This document shows positions 44,571 through 53,218 of a stretch of 64,000 nt of DNA, in pieces. Within the stretch, counting starts at the first letter, position 1. Every line of letters begins with the position of its first letter. A program made the position numbers and the translations under genes. Source of the DNA: Bacteroides cellulosilyticus (GTDB lineage Bacteria; Bacteroidota; Bacteroidia; Bacteroidales; Bacteroidaceae). The stretch is taken from positions 806,001 to 870,000 of the forward strand of contig NZ_CP081903.1 in assembly GCF_020091405.1 (NCBI RefSeq), read 5' to 3'. Below the pieces are notes generated by a model. That model was not told where the DNA came from. It searched no databases and was given only the letters and a program-made list of their open reading frames with translations.

Positions 44571-44767
44571 AAAAAGATTGATGATTTTGTTATTAATTAA
44601 ATAGTTCTCTCTAAAAAGTTGGGGTAAGGATAGTCAGTTAGAAATAGCTAAGGCTATTTCTCCTGTCAGATAAGTTTCTGTTTCATAGGCTCTTTCTCCA
44701 TTTATAGGTTTAACTTATATTGTATCTCTATTACCATAATTATATATCGGCTAAGTTCCAAGAGAAC
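44571..44767 (-). promoter_or_regulatory. Conserved 5' leader and upstream dyad of susC1
   Basis: This leader of about 195 bases is homologous along most of its length to the leader of susC2 and to the relic at 58589. It contains the hairpin GAAATAGCTAAGGCTATTTC (44641-44660) and, at its outer end, GTTCCAAGAGAAC (44755-44767). That box lies 185-197 bases before the start codon, almost the same position as in the other two copies. No TAnnTTTG element was found, so the promoter position is uncertain. Confidence 0.7.
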
Positions 44768-44890
44768 ATTGCTGAGTTTTTTATGGTAAAAAGAATATAA
44801 TAACACCTGTTGGCAGAATTGTTTTTTTTCTTTCGGGTTATGAATTAAATGAAGTATCATCCTATACCCACTATTTAATCTGAAAATACT

Positions 44891-45022
44891 CTTTCAGTTC
44901 TTTCAGGTCTCAGCAAACGCTCTGTTCATCGGCGTTACGGCTGAAATTTCCAGCCTTATGACTGTTTCAGGCATCTTTCAGCCGGAATGCCGATGAACAG
45001 AGCGTTTGAAGAGAACTGAAAG
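44891..45022. repeat. Three-tier long hairpin upstream of susC1
   Basis: AAACGCTCTGTTCATCGGC (44915-44933) and its perfect 19-bp complement (44989-45007) form the middle stem. CTTTCAGTTC (44891-44900) pairs with GAACTGAAAG (45013-45022) outside, and GGCTGAAA (44939-44946) with TTTCAGCC (44976-44983) inside. The stretch between 44768 and 44890 is AT-rich without other features. Confidence 0.8.
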
Positions 45023-45058
45023 CCTGCAAGAAGAAATAGTTCACTGCTTTCTGCTGAA

Positions 45059-45137
45059 AACAAGTAATGTTGCGGTCTGGAACAAGTAATGTTGTGGATG
45101 ATTACATTACTTGTTCTCATTCACAACAAGCAATGTA
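45059..45137. repeat. 22-bp-step repeat array B1
   Basis: Four 13-bp cores lie at exact 22-bp steps: AACAAGTAATGTT at 45059 and 45081, TACATTACTTGTT (inverted) at 45103, and AACAAGCAATGTA at 45125. The 9-base spacers (GCGGTCTGG, GTGGATGAT, CTCATTCAC) do not match each other. Confidence 0.9.
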
Positions 45138-45183
45138 ATTTCAGGCAAGTCCGATTTGACCTCTTTCATCCTGTTCTTTTAGC

Positions 45184-45277
45184 ATCTATATATCGGTGAC
45201 GTTGGATATATAGATACTGCGCATCCGATATATAGATGCGACACGTCCGATATATAGATGCCGCATGTCCGATATAC
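45184..45277. repeat. 22-bp-step repeat array B2
   Basis: Direct 13-bp cores at 45203 (TGGATATATAGAT), 45225 and 45247 (CCGATATATAGAT) and a partial copy at 45269 (CCGATATAC) are 22 bases apart. An inverted core ATCTATATATCGG at 45184 precedes the first by 19 bases. Spacers are related (GCGACACGT, GCCGCATGT). Confidence 0.9.
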
Positions 45278-45416
45278 TTATCTTTTATGCCTTGTTTTTG
45301 TATTAAATAGGGGATCATTTAATTAAAGCCCATTTAATTAGCTAATGCCAAATTATTCTTTGTGTTTTTCTTATTAGAAATGTTATTTAGCTCTTTATTA
45401 TTTGTCCATATTCCGA

Positions 45417-45477
45417 TTTGTGGTATATTTGCCAATAAACGGAACCTGTTTTGTGGTATTTTGCCAATAATCAGAAC
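45417..45477 (+). repeat. Imperfect direct repeat before the first AAA ATPase
   Basis: Two near-copies start at 45417 and 45450. The first reads TTTGTGGTATATTTGCCAAT, then AAACGGAAC; the second reads TTTGTGGTATTTTGCCAATA, then ATCAGAAC. They are 33 bases apart and end 16 bases before the start codon. The first contains TATATTTG (45424-45431), a -7-like octamer. They could be promoter plus operator. Confidence 0.7.
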
Positions 45478-45492
45478 ATAAAAGTAGTTATT

Positions 45493-46812
45493 ATGGAATT
45501 ATATCGTAATATAATCGAAGAATTGAAAACGTGGAAACGCAATCCAGGGAGAAAACCTCTTATTTTAAAAGGGGCTCGTCAAACTGGCAAGACATGGATT
45601 CTTGAATATTTTGGACGAACAGAATTCAAATACACCGTCAAATTCAATTTTGATAAGGATCATTCTATCCATGAAATCTTTGAAATGACCAAAGAGCCTT
45701 CGCGGATTATCTCGCAATTGTCCTTACTGACCGATTACCCTATCTTACCCAATGAGACATTGCTCATTTTCGATGAAATTCAAGAATGTAATTCTGCCTT
45801 AAACTCATTAAAGTACTTTTATGAAGATTCACCCGAATATGTTGTAGTAGCTGCCGGTTCATTATTAGGCGTAGCTTTGACTAAAGGGGAATCATTTCCG
45901 GTAGGCAAAGTTGATTTTCTCGATCTATATCCCCTCACATTCAAAGAGTTTCTGAAAACAGCCAATGAGAAACTATATAATTACGTGGAAGAATTGTCCG
46001 AGATATCAGCTTTACCTCAATTTATTACAGACCGCCTTAGTGAGTTGTACCAGCAATATTTGGTAATAGGTGGCATGCCTGCCGTCATCAACAGTTTCCT
46101 TGAAAACAAAGGCATGGAAAAAGTCAAAAAGGAGCAACAGGCAATACTTAACGCCTATATTTTAGATTTTTCAAAGCATGCTGAAAACAAGGATATTCCC
46201 CGTATTATCCATATATGGAATTCTATCCCAAGCCAGTTAGCCAAAGAGAACCGGAAGTTTGTTTATAAAATGGTCAAACCCGGCGCTCGTGCCCGTGATT
46301 ATGAAGACGCCCTGCTTTGGTTGGAAAGCGCAGGTTTGATTTATCGGGTGTTTTGTACCACCAAGCCCTTTCTTCCTTTAAAAGCTTACGATGATTTGTC
46401 GGCATTTAAAGTTTATTTATCTGATATCGGATTATTACGCGAATTGTCCGGTCTTCCGCCGGAGGCTATCTTTTTAGGAAATGAGACTTATACGGAATTT
46501 AAAGGTGCTGTTGCCGAAAACTACGTTTTGCAAAGTTTAGCGCCTCAATATGACATCCTTCCACGCTATTGGACTTCTTTAGGAAAAGCGGAAGTCGATT
46601 TTATCATTCAATCCGATAGTGACATTATCCCTGTTGAAGTAAAAGCTCAAACCCGTTTGGGAGGTAAAAGCTTATCTGTTTATGATGCAACCTATCATCC
46701 GGTATGCAAGTTGCGTTATTCATTAAACAATCTGAAGCAAGACGGGACACTGATTAATATCCCTTTATATTTAGCAGATTGGACAAGAAAGATTATATCT
46801 TTCATCTCATAA
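45493..46812 (+). CDS. AAA ATPase with DUF4143 and nuclease-like tail
   Basis: A 439-residue cytosolic protein. The AAA_14 domain has Walker A LKGARQTGKTWIL and Walker B LLIFDEIQEC, then a sensor-like VVVAAGSLLGVAL. The DUF4143 part follows (YQQYLVIGGMPAVINSFLE, LSDIGLLREL), and the C-terminus carries a PD-(D/E)xK-like pattern (KAEVDFIIQ...DIIPVEVKAQ). The start at 45493 is preferred to 45451, which lies inside the direct repeats. The family is common in Bacteroides; its function is not established. A related ATPase follows on the same strand. Confidence 0.88.
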   Translation: MELYRNIIEELKTWKRNPGRKPLILKGARQTGKTWILEYFGRTEFKYTVKFNFDKDHSIHEIFEMTKEPSRIISQLSLLTDYPILPNETLLIFDEIQECNSALNSLKYFYEDSPEYVVVAAGSLLGVALTKGESFPVGKVDFLDLYPLTFKEFLKTANEKLYNYVEELSEISALPQFITDRLSELYQQYLVIGGMPAVINSFLENKGMEKVKKEQQAILNAYILDFSKHAENKDIPRIIHIWNSIPSQLAKENRKFVYKMVKPGARARDYEDALLWLESAGLIYRVFCTTKPFLPLKAYDDLSAFKVYLSDIGLLRELSGLPPEAIFLGNETYTEFKGAVAENYVLQSLAPQYDILPRYWTSLGKAEVDFIIQSDSDIIPVEVKAQTRLGGKSLSVYDATYHPVCKLRYSLNNLKQDGTLINIPLYLADWTRKIISFIS

Positions 46813-46816
46813 TCAT

Positions 46817-46847
46817 TTGCTCATTATCCCTTAATCCTTATCTTTGC
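46817..46847 (+). promoter_or_regulatory. Complete Bacteroides promoter of the second AAA ATPase
   Basis: TTTG (46817-46820), 19 bases, then TATCTTTG (46840-46847): both elements match the -33/-7 consensus with ideal spacing. The leader then holds AT-rich TTAAT palindromes (46850-46905) like those at 45300-45345. Confidence 0.75.
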
Positions 46848-46920
46848 ATAATTAAATAGCCATTAAATTAATAGCCATTTAATTAGGTAATATTTAATCG
46901 GCAATGTTATAATATAGATT

Positions 46921-48237
46921 ATGAGATTCTACAATCGAGAAGAAGAGATAAGATTAATCCGGCGGACAGAAGAAAAGTCGCTTTCATCTGCCTGCTTTAC
47001 AGTCATTATGGGCCGTCGACGTGTAGGAAAGACCACCTTGTTGCGTAAAGCTCTTGAAGGGAAACGGTACATTTATTTGTTTGTCTCGCGCACCAATGAA
47101 GCTTTGCTATGTGATACCTTTAAAAAAGAAATAACGAATAAATTGTCAGTTCCTATTTATGGCACTCCAACCCGTTTTATTGAACTGTTCGAATTGCTGA
47201 TGCAACATGCTGCCAGAGAACACTTCACTCTTGTCATTGATGAGTTTCAAGATTTCGAGCGTGTCAATCCATCCATTTTCAGCGATATACAAAACCTTTG
47301 GGACAAATATTCCCCTCAGGCTAAAATTAACTTTATAGTCTGTGGCTCTATTTATTCTTTAATGAAGCACATCTTTGAAGACCGTAAAGAGCCATTGTTC
47401 GGGCGTTTAACTTCTAAGTTTATATTGAAGCCATTTAAAACTTCCGTGCTTATTGAAATTATGCAGGAGTACAACCCCGCATTTACGCCGGAAGACTTGT
47501 TATGCCTATACACATTGACCGGTGGAGTGGCTAAATACGTAAGCTTGCTAATAGATGCCGGTGCTTTCACCAAGGATTCAATGATAGATTTTGTGACGCA
47601 ATCGGATTCTCCGCTTCTGACAGAAGGTAAGGATATGCTGATTCAAGAATTTGGACGCGACTACAGTACTTATTTTTCTATTTTACAACTGGTTGCCTCT
47701 GGGTGTACACGCCAAAGTGAAATAGACAGTATCATTGGAAAGAATAGCGGTCCTTATTTGAAAAACCTCAGCGAAGATTATTCACTCATTCAGAGGCAGC
47801 TTCCTCTTTTAGCTAAACCGGGAACCAGAAATCTTCGCTGGTTTATGTCCGATAACTTTCTTAATTTCTGGTTCCGCTTTATTTACCCTCATCAGTCCGC
47901 CATCGAACTGGAAAAGTACGGCCAGCTAAACGAATATATCAAAAGCCATTACGTACAATATAGTGGATGGATGTTGGAAAAGTATTTCCGGGAAAGAGTT
48001 GCAGAAACTATGAATGTCACTCAAGTGGGTAATTATTGGGATACTAAAGGAGAAAATGAGATTGACCTGATTGCACTGAATGATTTCGAGAAGAGGGGTG
48101 TTGTTGCTGAGGTAAAGCGTAATCCGAATAAAATAAGTTATACACTCTTAGCTGAAAAAGTGGCTCGTCTGCCTAAAGAATTTACAAAATACAATTTGAG
48201 TCAAAAAGGATTCTCATTGGAAGATATGACGAAGTAA
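46921..48237 (+). CDS. AAA ATPase (ATPase_2) with DUF234 and nuclease-like tail
   Basis: A 438-residue cytosolic protein. The N-terminus YNREEEIRLIRR leads to Walker A MGRRRVGKTTLL, then Walker B TLVIDEFQDF and the sensor VCGSIYSLM. A helical middle follows (TGGVAKYVSLLIDAGAF), a winged-helix-like part (LQLVASGCTRQSEIDSIIG) and the DUF234 C-terminus with a PD-(D/E)xK-like pattern (NEIDLIAL...GVVAEVKRN). It is related in design, not closely in sequence, to the preceding ATPase. Function unknown; DNA-linked or signalling roles have been proposed for such families. Confidence 0.88.
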   Translation: MRFYNREEEIRLIRRTEEKSLSSACFTVIMGRRRVGKTTLLRKALEGKRYIYLFVSRTNEALLCDTFKKEITNKLSVPIYGTPTRFIELFELLMQHAAREHFTLVIDEFQDFERVNPSIFSDIQNLWDKYSPQAKINFIVCGSIYSLMKHIFEDRKEPLFGRLTSKFILKPFKTSVLIEIMQEYNPAFTPEDLLCLYTLTGGVAKYVSLLIDAGAFTKDSMIDFVTQSDSPLLTEGKDMLIQEFGRDYSTYFSILQLVASGCTRQSEIDSIIGKNSGPYLKNLSEDYSLIQRQLPLLAKPGTRNLRWFMSDNFLNFWFRFIYPHQSAIELEKYGQLNEYIKSHYVQYSGWMLEKYFRERVAETMNVTQVGNYWDTKGENEIDLIALNDFEKRGVVAEVKRNPNKISYTLLAEKVARLPKEFTKYNLSQKGFSLEDMTK

Positions 48238-48257
48238 TATTATTGAAATTAATAATC

Positions 48258-48291
48258 GAGTAGGAGAAAACTACTTTTGTTTCTCCTACTC
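48258..48291. terminator. Bidirectional terminator after the second AAA ATPase
   Basis: GAGTAGGAGAAA (48258-48269) and TTTCTCCTACTC (48280-48291) form a perfect 12-bp stem with a 10-base loop. It lies between convergent stop codons and can end both the ATPase and the glycosidase transcripts. Confidence 0.8.
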
Positions 48292-48338
48292 TTTCTCCTA
48301 TATATTTTTTTACTCAACATTTTGTGGATGAGCATATT

Positions 48339-49781
48339 TTAATAAGTCACTGATTCCGATAAATCACTTTCTGCATTTTTCTTATTAAGTGCTGTAACAA
48401 AATAAGTTCCTCTTTCATTCAACTTAAATGTAGTTTCTTTAGTGATTCCCACTAAACTGGCAATTTGGTTGATTCCATTGTCTTTATATATTGCGTAATA
48501 AGCATCCTGCACTCCATTCCATGATATATTACTCCCATTTATTTGGATATTGGTAGGAGTATTGGGCTTTTCTGTCACAGATCTACCTAAATAGGGAAGT
48601 AAAACAGGAGTTTTATATACATTCCTGATTACGTTCATAATCCCGACTTTGTTCTCTACCATATATTTAGCGCTGTACAATACACTTCCTTTAACTTTAG
48701 ATTTTGTATTTGCAAAATCGAATTGTTTTTTCAGATCATCAGATGACTGGAATATACTGCCGTATGCTGGATCTCCGAATTTATAAATGCCATAGCCTAC
48801 TAAAAAATGATTCTCGTAAATATATTGCGACCACAAATCTAATCTTTGATTAAAACTATTCACATCTGTACCCGTAGCAAAATATAGTTGCGGAATAATG
48901 ACATCTATCCAACCTTCTTTTGACCACTTTTTTACATCTGCAAATAGAGTATTATAATTACTATCCATATTGGCAGCAGGACTGATTGAAAAGATAACGT
49001 CAGGGCGAGTCTCAATAATAGTCTTTTGAATATTCTGTATCACTACATTCACATTGTTTCGTCTGAAATCATCAATGTTATTAAATTGGCTCTTTCCATA
49101 TTGGTCGTATTCTGCATCATCATTCATCTTTTCTGATGTTTCTAGCGATGGATAAAAATAATCATCCATATGGATACCATCGACATCATACTTAGTAATG
49201 ATCTCCTTAACGATCTGTGTGATACGAGTCTGCACTTCGGGTAAAGCCGGATTGTAAATCCGAATTTTCTCATAATCCTTAGTCAGCTTTGCCGGTATTT
49301 TAGGATCCAACTGAGGGAATGAGGAATTTTTATTTGCTCGGGTAGAAATACGATAAGGATTTAGCCAAGCATGGAATTGGATATTTCGTTTATGGGCTTC
49401 TTCAACCAGAAATCCCAAGACATCATAAGATGGTTTTGTCCCGGCAGTTCCTGTAATATACTTACTCCAAGACTCGTATTGCGAATCATAAAATGCATCT
49501 GCCATTCCCCGAATCTGGAAGAATATCGCATTCATTTTATTCTCAACCAATAAATCCAGATAATTGATATACTTCTGCTTTTGAGCACCAGCATTGTACT
49601 CTTCCATCGGCCAGTCGATACCCCAGGCAGTAGTTACCCACACTCCCCGCAACTCCTTCTTAGGTAAGATTGAAGGCGTATTTTCTTCTGGTGGTGGTAT
49701 AATATCATCGTCATTCTCTTTACTACAAGATGCGACAAATACGATGAAAATAATCAAGGTTAGATATTTCAAATATTTCAT
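48339..49781 (-). CDS. Family 10-like glycoside hydrolase (GHL10) lipoprotein
   Basis: A 480-residue lipoprotein: the signal ends VASC, with the cysteine at residue 19. The GHL10/DUF187 domain starts LRGVWVTTAWGIDWPMEEYN and continues with KMNAIFFQIRGMADAFY, QFHAWLNPYRIST, VDGIHMDDYFYPS, VIFSISPAANMDSNYN and WIDVIIPQLYFATG, the usual beta-barrel order. A short Fn3-like tail follows residue 390. It closes the SusCD2 unit and probably trims the glycan taken up there, but no substrate can be named. A hairpin separates it from the gene before. Confidence 0.9.
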   Translation of the reverse strand: MKYLKYLTLIIFIVFVASCSKENDDDIIPPPEENTPSILPKKELRGVWVTTAWGIDWPMEEYNAGAQKQKYINYLDLLVENKMNAIFFQIRGMADAFYDSQYESWSKYITGTAGTKPSYDVLGFLVEEAHKRNIQFHAWLNPYRISTRANKNSSFPQLDPKIPAKLTKDYEKIRIYNPALPEVQTRITQIVKEIITKYDVDGIHMDDYFYPSLETSEKMNDDAEYDQYGKSQFNNIDDFRRNNVNVVIQNIQKTIIETRPDVIFSISPAANMDSNYNTLFADVKKWSKEGWIDVIIPQLYFATGTDVNSFNQRLDLWSQYIYENHFLVGYGIYKFGDPAYGSIFQSSDDLKKQFDFANTKSKVKGSVLYSAKYMVENKVGIMNVIRNVYKTPVLLPYLGRSVTEKPNTPTNIQINGSNISWNGVQDAYYAIYKDNGINQIASLVGITKETTFKLNERGTYFVTALNKKNAESDLSESVTY

Positions 49782-49801
49782 TCTTAAATTCAGAATAATG
49801 A

Positions 49802-49831
49802 AGCCGTCTAATTTTCACTCATTAGACGGCT
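49802..49831 (-). terminator. Intercistronic hairpin before the GHL10 gene
   Basis: AGCCGTCTAAT (49802-49812) and ATTAGACGGCT (49821-49831) form a perfect 11-bp stem with an 8-base loop. It may partly end transcription from the DUF4623-like gene or protect its 3' end, so the glycosidase may be expressed at a different level. Confidence 0.65.
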
Positions 49832-49878
49832 CCTATGTTAATACTATAATTTATTTGATTAAAAAACGAAGACAATCA

Positions 49879-51291
49879 TTAATCTTCTTCCTCCTGTTTG
49901 ATAGGGAATTCACAGATTACAAATCCTGAATCTGTACGCGAGCCGAAAATGCAGAGCTTAGCATCTTTTCCATTTTCATCTTTCTCTATACGATAATCAG
50001 TTTGTGCAAGAGCAGCTCCGTTGCCGCTTCCACCCAAGATGAATTTATAATCAGGATTATGATTATCTCCTTCATCAAACTTCTGCATTGCTTCAGCTAC
50101 TGTACTTCCCTTAGTCAGATTGTAAACAACTAAAGAAGGAGTTGCTTTGGATGCACTTCCTTGTCCGGCGCTGCAAACTATCAGGTAACGTTCCTCATTA
50201 AAAGTAAATATTCTGGGAGCAACCGCTTCTGTTTCTAAGTTCGATTTGTTCATTGCATATTTGCTTCCAAGAGATTCATCAACCAATGTAACAGGTAATC
50301 TTACACCTGCCCATACATACTGGTCTGTATCTTCTATCCTATATACATTGGTAACCATAGTAGCATCGGCACTTGAAGTCAGAACTTTCGGTTCGCTTAT
50401 TGACTTATGATTGCTTACGGTTAGTCTCAAAAATTTAGTAGACGCATTATCTCCAAAGAAGATAAATCCATTACCATTTTTATCAATGTTGACTGATATA
50501 TTATCTCCATGTCTGTTACCAGCTCCAGGAATATCCGACACTTTGATATCGGCAATAACTTCTGGTTTAGAAGTTGGTGTATCCCAATAATAAATCTTCA
50601 ATGGTGATGCTTGAGAACCTGATAGAGATGCAATATATACATGTCCATTTGCCAATGCTCCCATATTATAAGAGAAAGTACCACCTGTTACACCTGTCAG
50701 GTCCAACATCATCGGTTTAGTTTCCCCTTTCTTCAGGTCAGACACTTTAAGAAGATGAGGAGCAGTTTTTCTACTGACAATCAATACGTGTTCACCATCA
50801 TAAGAAGCGCATCTTGTTAACTGGCTTCCATAATCAGGATAAATATTATCTCCGGAGAAGTCATATACAGTAGGTTTTTCAAAATCAGCTCCGAATACTG
50901 GAATTCTTTTCCTTACCCTTATAAAATATTCTTTATACCTCTTTTGATTTACTATCCGAAGAACCAAAGTCTTAGAAGCTGTTTCTTCATCCATAGAGAA
51001 ATCTAATACAGAGTTTTGAAGAGTTGCCCCTTCAGAAAGTTTTGCATCTAAATTCAGAGCAGAGAAATTTGTTGTCATATCCAAACGAGGAAAATTGATA
51101 ATCTTGTTGTCTTCATCAATGGTCCCTTCTACAACCGTATTGCCATCTGCACCTGCATTGGTTATTTTAATGGAAAGAAGTTCGGTATCATAAGGCGCTA
51201 TATGGCTTTTCGGATAATCCTCATCACAGGATACCAGACCAAGCCCCAGCAATACAGCAAAAAATCCTATATTTCTTATTAATTTATGCAT
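49879..51291 (-). CDS. DUF4623-like surface lipoprotein of the SusCD2 unit
   Basis: A 470-residue lipoprotein (signal ends LVSC, cysteine at about residue 22). Residues 35-130 look like a DUF5018-type beta domain (LLSIKITNAGADGN, KTLVLRIVNQKRYKEYFIRV). The rest resembles a DUF4623 beta-propeller-like domain with repeated strands (NMGALANGHVYIASLSG, NKDNGNG-like NIDKNGNGFIFFGDNAS, RIFTFNEERYLIVCSAGQ). It follows susD2 after 52 bases and probably helps bind the substrate at the surface, in the place of SusE/SusF in the starch system. Assignment by pattern only. Confidence 0.75.
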   Translation of the reverse strand: MHKLIRNIGFFAVLLGLGLVSCDEDYPKSHIAPYDTELLSIKITNAGADGNTVVEGTIDEDNKIINFPRLDMTTNFSALNLDAKLSEGATLQNSVLDFSMDEETASKTLVLRIVNQKRYKEYFIRVRKRIPVFGADFEKPTVYDFSGDNIYPDYGSQLTRCASYDGEHVLIVSRKTAPHLLKVSDLKKGETKPMMLDLTGVTGGTFSYNMGALANGHVYIASLSGSQASPLKIYYWDTPTSKPEVIADIKVSDIPGAGNRHGDNISVNIDKNGNGFIFFGDNASTKFLRLTVSNHKSISEPKVLTSSADATMVTNVYRIEDTDQYVWAGVRLPVTLVDESLGSKYAMNKSNLETEAVAPRIFTFNEERYLIVCSAGQGSASKATPSLVVYNLTKGSTVAEAMQKFDEGDNHNPDYKFILGGSGNGAALAQTDYRIEKDENGKDAKLCIFGSRTDSGFVICEFPIKQEEED

Positions 51292-51343
51292 AATCTCATG
51301 TTTTAGTTTAAAATAATTTCCATGATTTCATTGACCCATGTTG

Positions 51344-53206
51344 TCAATTGATGCCGGTTGGCCAACCTTCAGTTTGAGTCAAAGTATATCCCTTATTCTT
51401 ATAGTCCGAAATTTGATTCGTACCAATAGGAGAAAGATACGGATTAACATTAGGAACATTCAGGAACGGCAGTCTACCCTGATTCTGTGTAGGATAGAAG
51501 AAACCATTCATCTTGGCGGCATTAGTTCCATCGTATGTCGTAAAGCTTCCGTCTTTGGCCATTACTCTGAGTTTTCCTTTATTCTCATCCTTCAACTCGC
51601 TTTTTACCTCATCGTTGAAATTAACCCAAGTACCAATCAGTAAATCTTCATTCTTATCGGTATCCATATATTCCAATTTCTTCCAACGTCTCAGGTCAAT
51701 GATACGTGAGAACTCAAAAGCAAATTCCATTCTTCTTTCCCGTCTGATTTCCCAAAGTAGTGCCGGTACGGTAGGATCTCTATGAGGATCTTGGGGGAGC
51801 GCATCCAGCTTCATTTCAGCTGTCATAGTTACTCCTAAAGCTTTGGCTTCTTCTGCCACTGGTCTTTTGCGAATCTGATTGATAGATATATCTATATCAG
51901 ATTGAGAAACCTCTGTACCCCCCAATGTTGCAAGTTCAGCTTTTGCTTCAATCCAGTTTAACAGGACTTCGGCATAGCGTAGCACCGGATAACCGGTCAC
52001 GTTTTTCTCACTTTGGAATTCTGCAGCCGGAGAACCCCCGCTTTCAATATAGCTCAGTCCACTCCGTGGAATAAATTTCGTTACATATAAATAGCTACTC
52101 TTGGCTCTTGGAGTGGGTTTGGTATAGAAGCTGGCTTCAAAACGAGAATCTCTTGTTTTAATCAGATTGCTGAGAGTGAAATCATCTACATTTTCCAAAG
52201 AGGAAGTCTGCCAATCTTTACCATCTGTGCAGATGAATGCCTTAATCAAATCCAGGTTCGGACCAACATCAGTAGGGTCATTCATATTACAAGTCGATGC
52301 GATGGAATGCGTAACGTTTTGACCTGCATCATATTTTCGATATAAGATACAATCCTTACTGTTAGTTAAGTCTGTGGAACCGAATAATTTGCGGAAATCT
52401 TCAACAATACCATATTTACCACTATTCATAACCATTTCTGCAGCAGCAACAGCTTGGTCGAAGAACTTTTTAGCCCGTTCATTATTCTTGTAATAATATT
52501 TCTGCCAGCTTGCCTCAAATAAAGCCCATCTTGAAACCATGGCAGCTACAACATAACGATTAACATACTGACCTCCATCATTTAAACGAACATTCTGTAA
52601 TGCATACTCAAAATCATTATAAACTGCATCCATAACTTCGTTTCTCGGAGTACGATCTTTGTATAAACCATCCTTATCCGTGTTCTGCACTTCTGTGTCG
52701 TAATAAGGAACATCGCCGAAAACATTTGCCAGACGAGCATATTCCAATGCTCTGAAGAAACGTCCGACGCCCGTCCAATGGTTGTATTGTTCGTTTGTCA
52801 GTATTTCCGGCATTAGATTAGTGATGCGGTCAATCATTACATTTGCTTTTCTAACCCAAGCAAAGTTCCATGTAGGACCTGTAAATTCACTTTGCCACAT
52901 CATGTCCAGACTTGTACTTCCTTTAGATGTAGGAACCGTACGACCGAATTGTGTTTGAGTGGACATCCTTACTGCATCGTCATTAAACGTATAATTGGCG
53001 TTAGGAGCATAAGTCGTTGTATACTTTAAGCCATACCCCACAAAGAAGTTTGTATAAAAAGCATTAGCATACAGACGTACTCTATCTTCGTTGGTCCAAT
53101 ATGCATCATCCTCAGCCGTTGTCAATGACGGGCGGTCGAGCACATCATTACAGTTCGTAAACAATAAAACGAAACCGGCCAAAATTATAAATATTTTTAA
53201 TTTCAT
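51344..53206 (-). CDS. SusD/RagB-type lipoprotein 2
   Basis: A 620-residue surface lipoprotein: the signal ends LLFTNC, then NDVLDRPSLTTAEDDAYWTNEDRVR, typical of SusD. Helical TPR-like blocks (WVRKANVMIDRITNLMPEI, GVGRFFRALEYARLANVFGDVPYY) and the late LLWEIRRERRMEFAFEFSRIIDLRRWKKLEYMD and GFFYPTQNQGRLPF confirm RagB/SusD. It lies 12 bases after susC2, so the pair is co-transcribed. Substrate unknown. Confidence 0.95.
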   Translation of the reverse strand: MKLKIFIILAGFVLLFTNCNDVLDRPSLTTAEDDAYWTNEDRVRLYANAFYTNFFVGYGLKYTTTYAPNANYTFNDDAVRMSTQTQFGRTVPTSKGSTSLDMMWQSEFTGPTWNFAWVRKANVMIDRITNLMPEILTNEQYNHWTGVGRFFRALEYARLANVFGDVPYYDTEVQNTDKDGLYKDRTPRNEVMDAVYNDFEYALQNVRLNDGGQYVNRYVVAAMVSRWALFEASWQKYYYKNNERAKKFFDQAVAAAEMVMNSGKYGIVEDFRKLFGSTDLTNSKDCILYRKYDAGQNVTHSIASTCNMNDPTDVGPNLDLIKAFICTDGKDWQTSSLENVDDFTLSNLIKTRDSRFEASFYTKPTPRAKSSYLYVTKFIPRSGLSYIESGGSPAAEFQSEKNVTGYPVLRYAEVLLNWIEAKAELATLGGTEVSQSDIDISINQIRKRPVAEEAKALGVTMTAEMKLDALPQDPHRDPTVPALLWEIRRERRMEFAFEFSRIIDLRRWKKLEYMDTDKNEDLLIGTWVNFNDEVKSELKDENKGKLRVMAKDGSFTTYDGTNAAKMNGFFYPTQNQGRLPFLNVPNVNPYLSPIGTNQISDYKNKGYTLTQTEGWPTGIN

Positions 53207-53218
53207 AATAGTTCTATT

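Noticed and set aside
45059..45277. The 22-bp arrays as a CRISPR array
   Set aside because: Spacers are only 9 bases, orientation changes within an array, cores differ between arrays, and there is no cas gene in the window.
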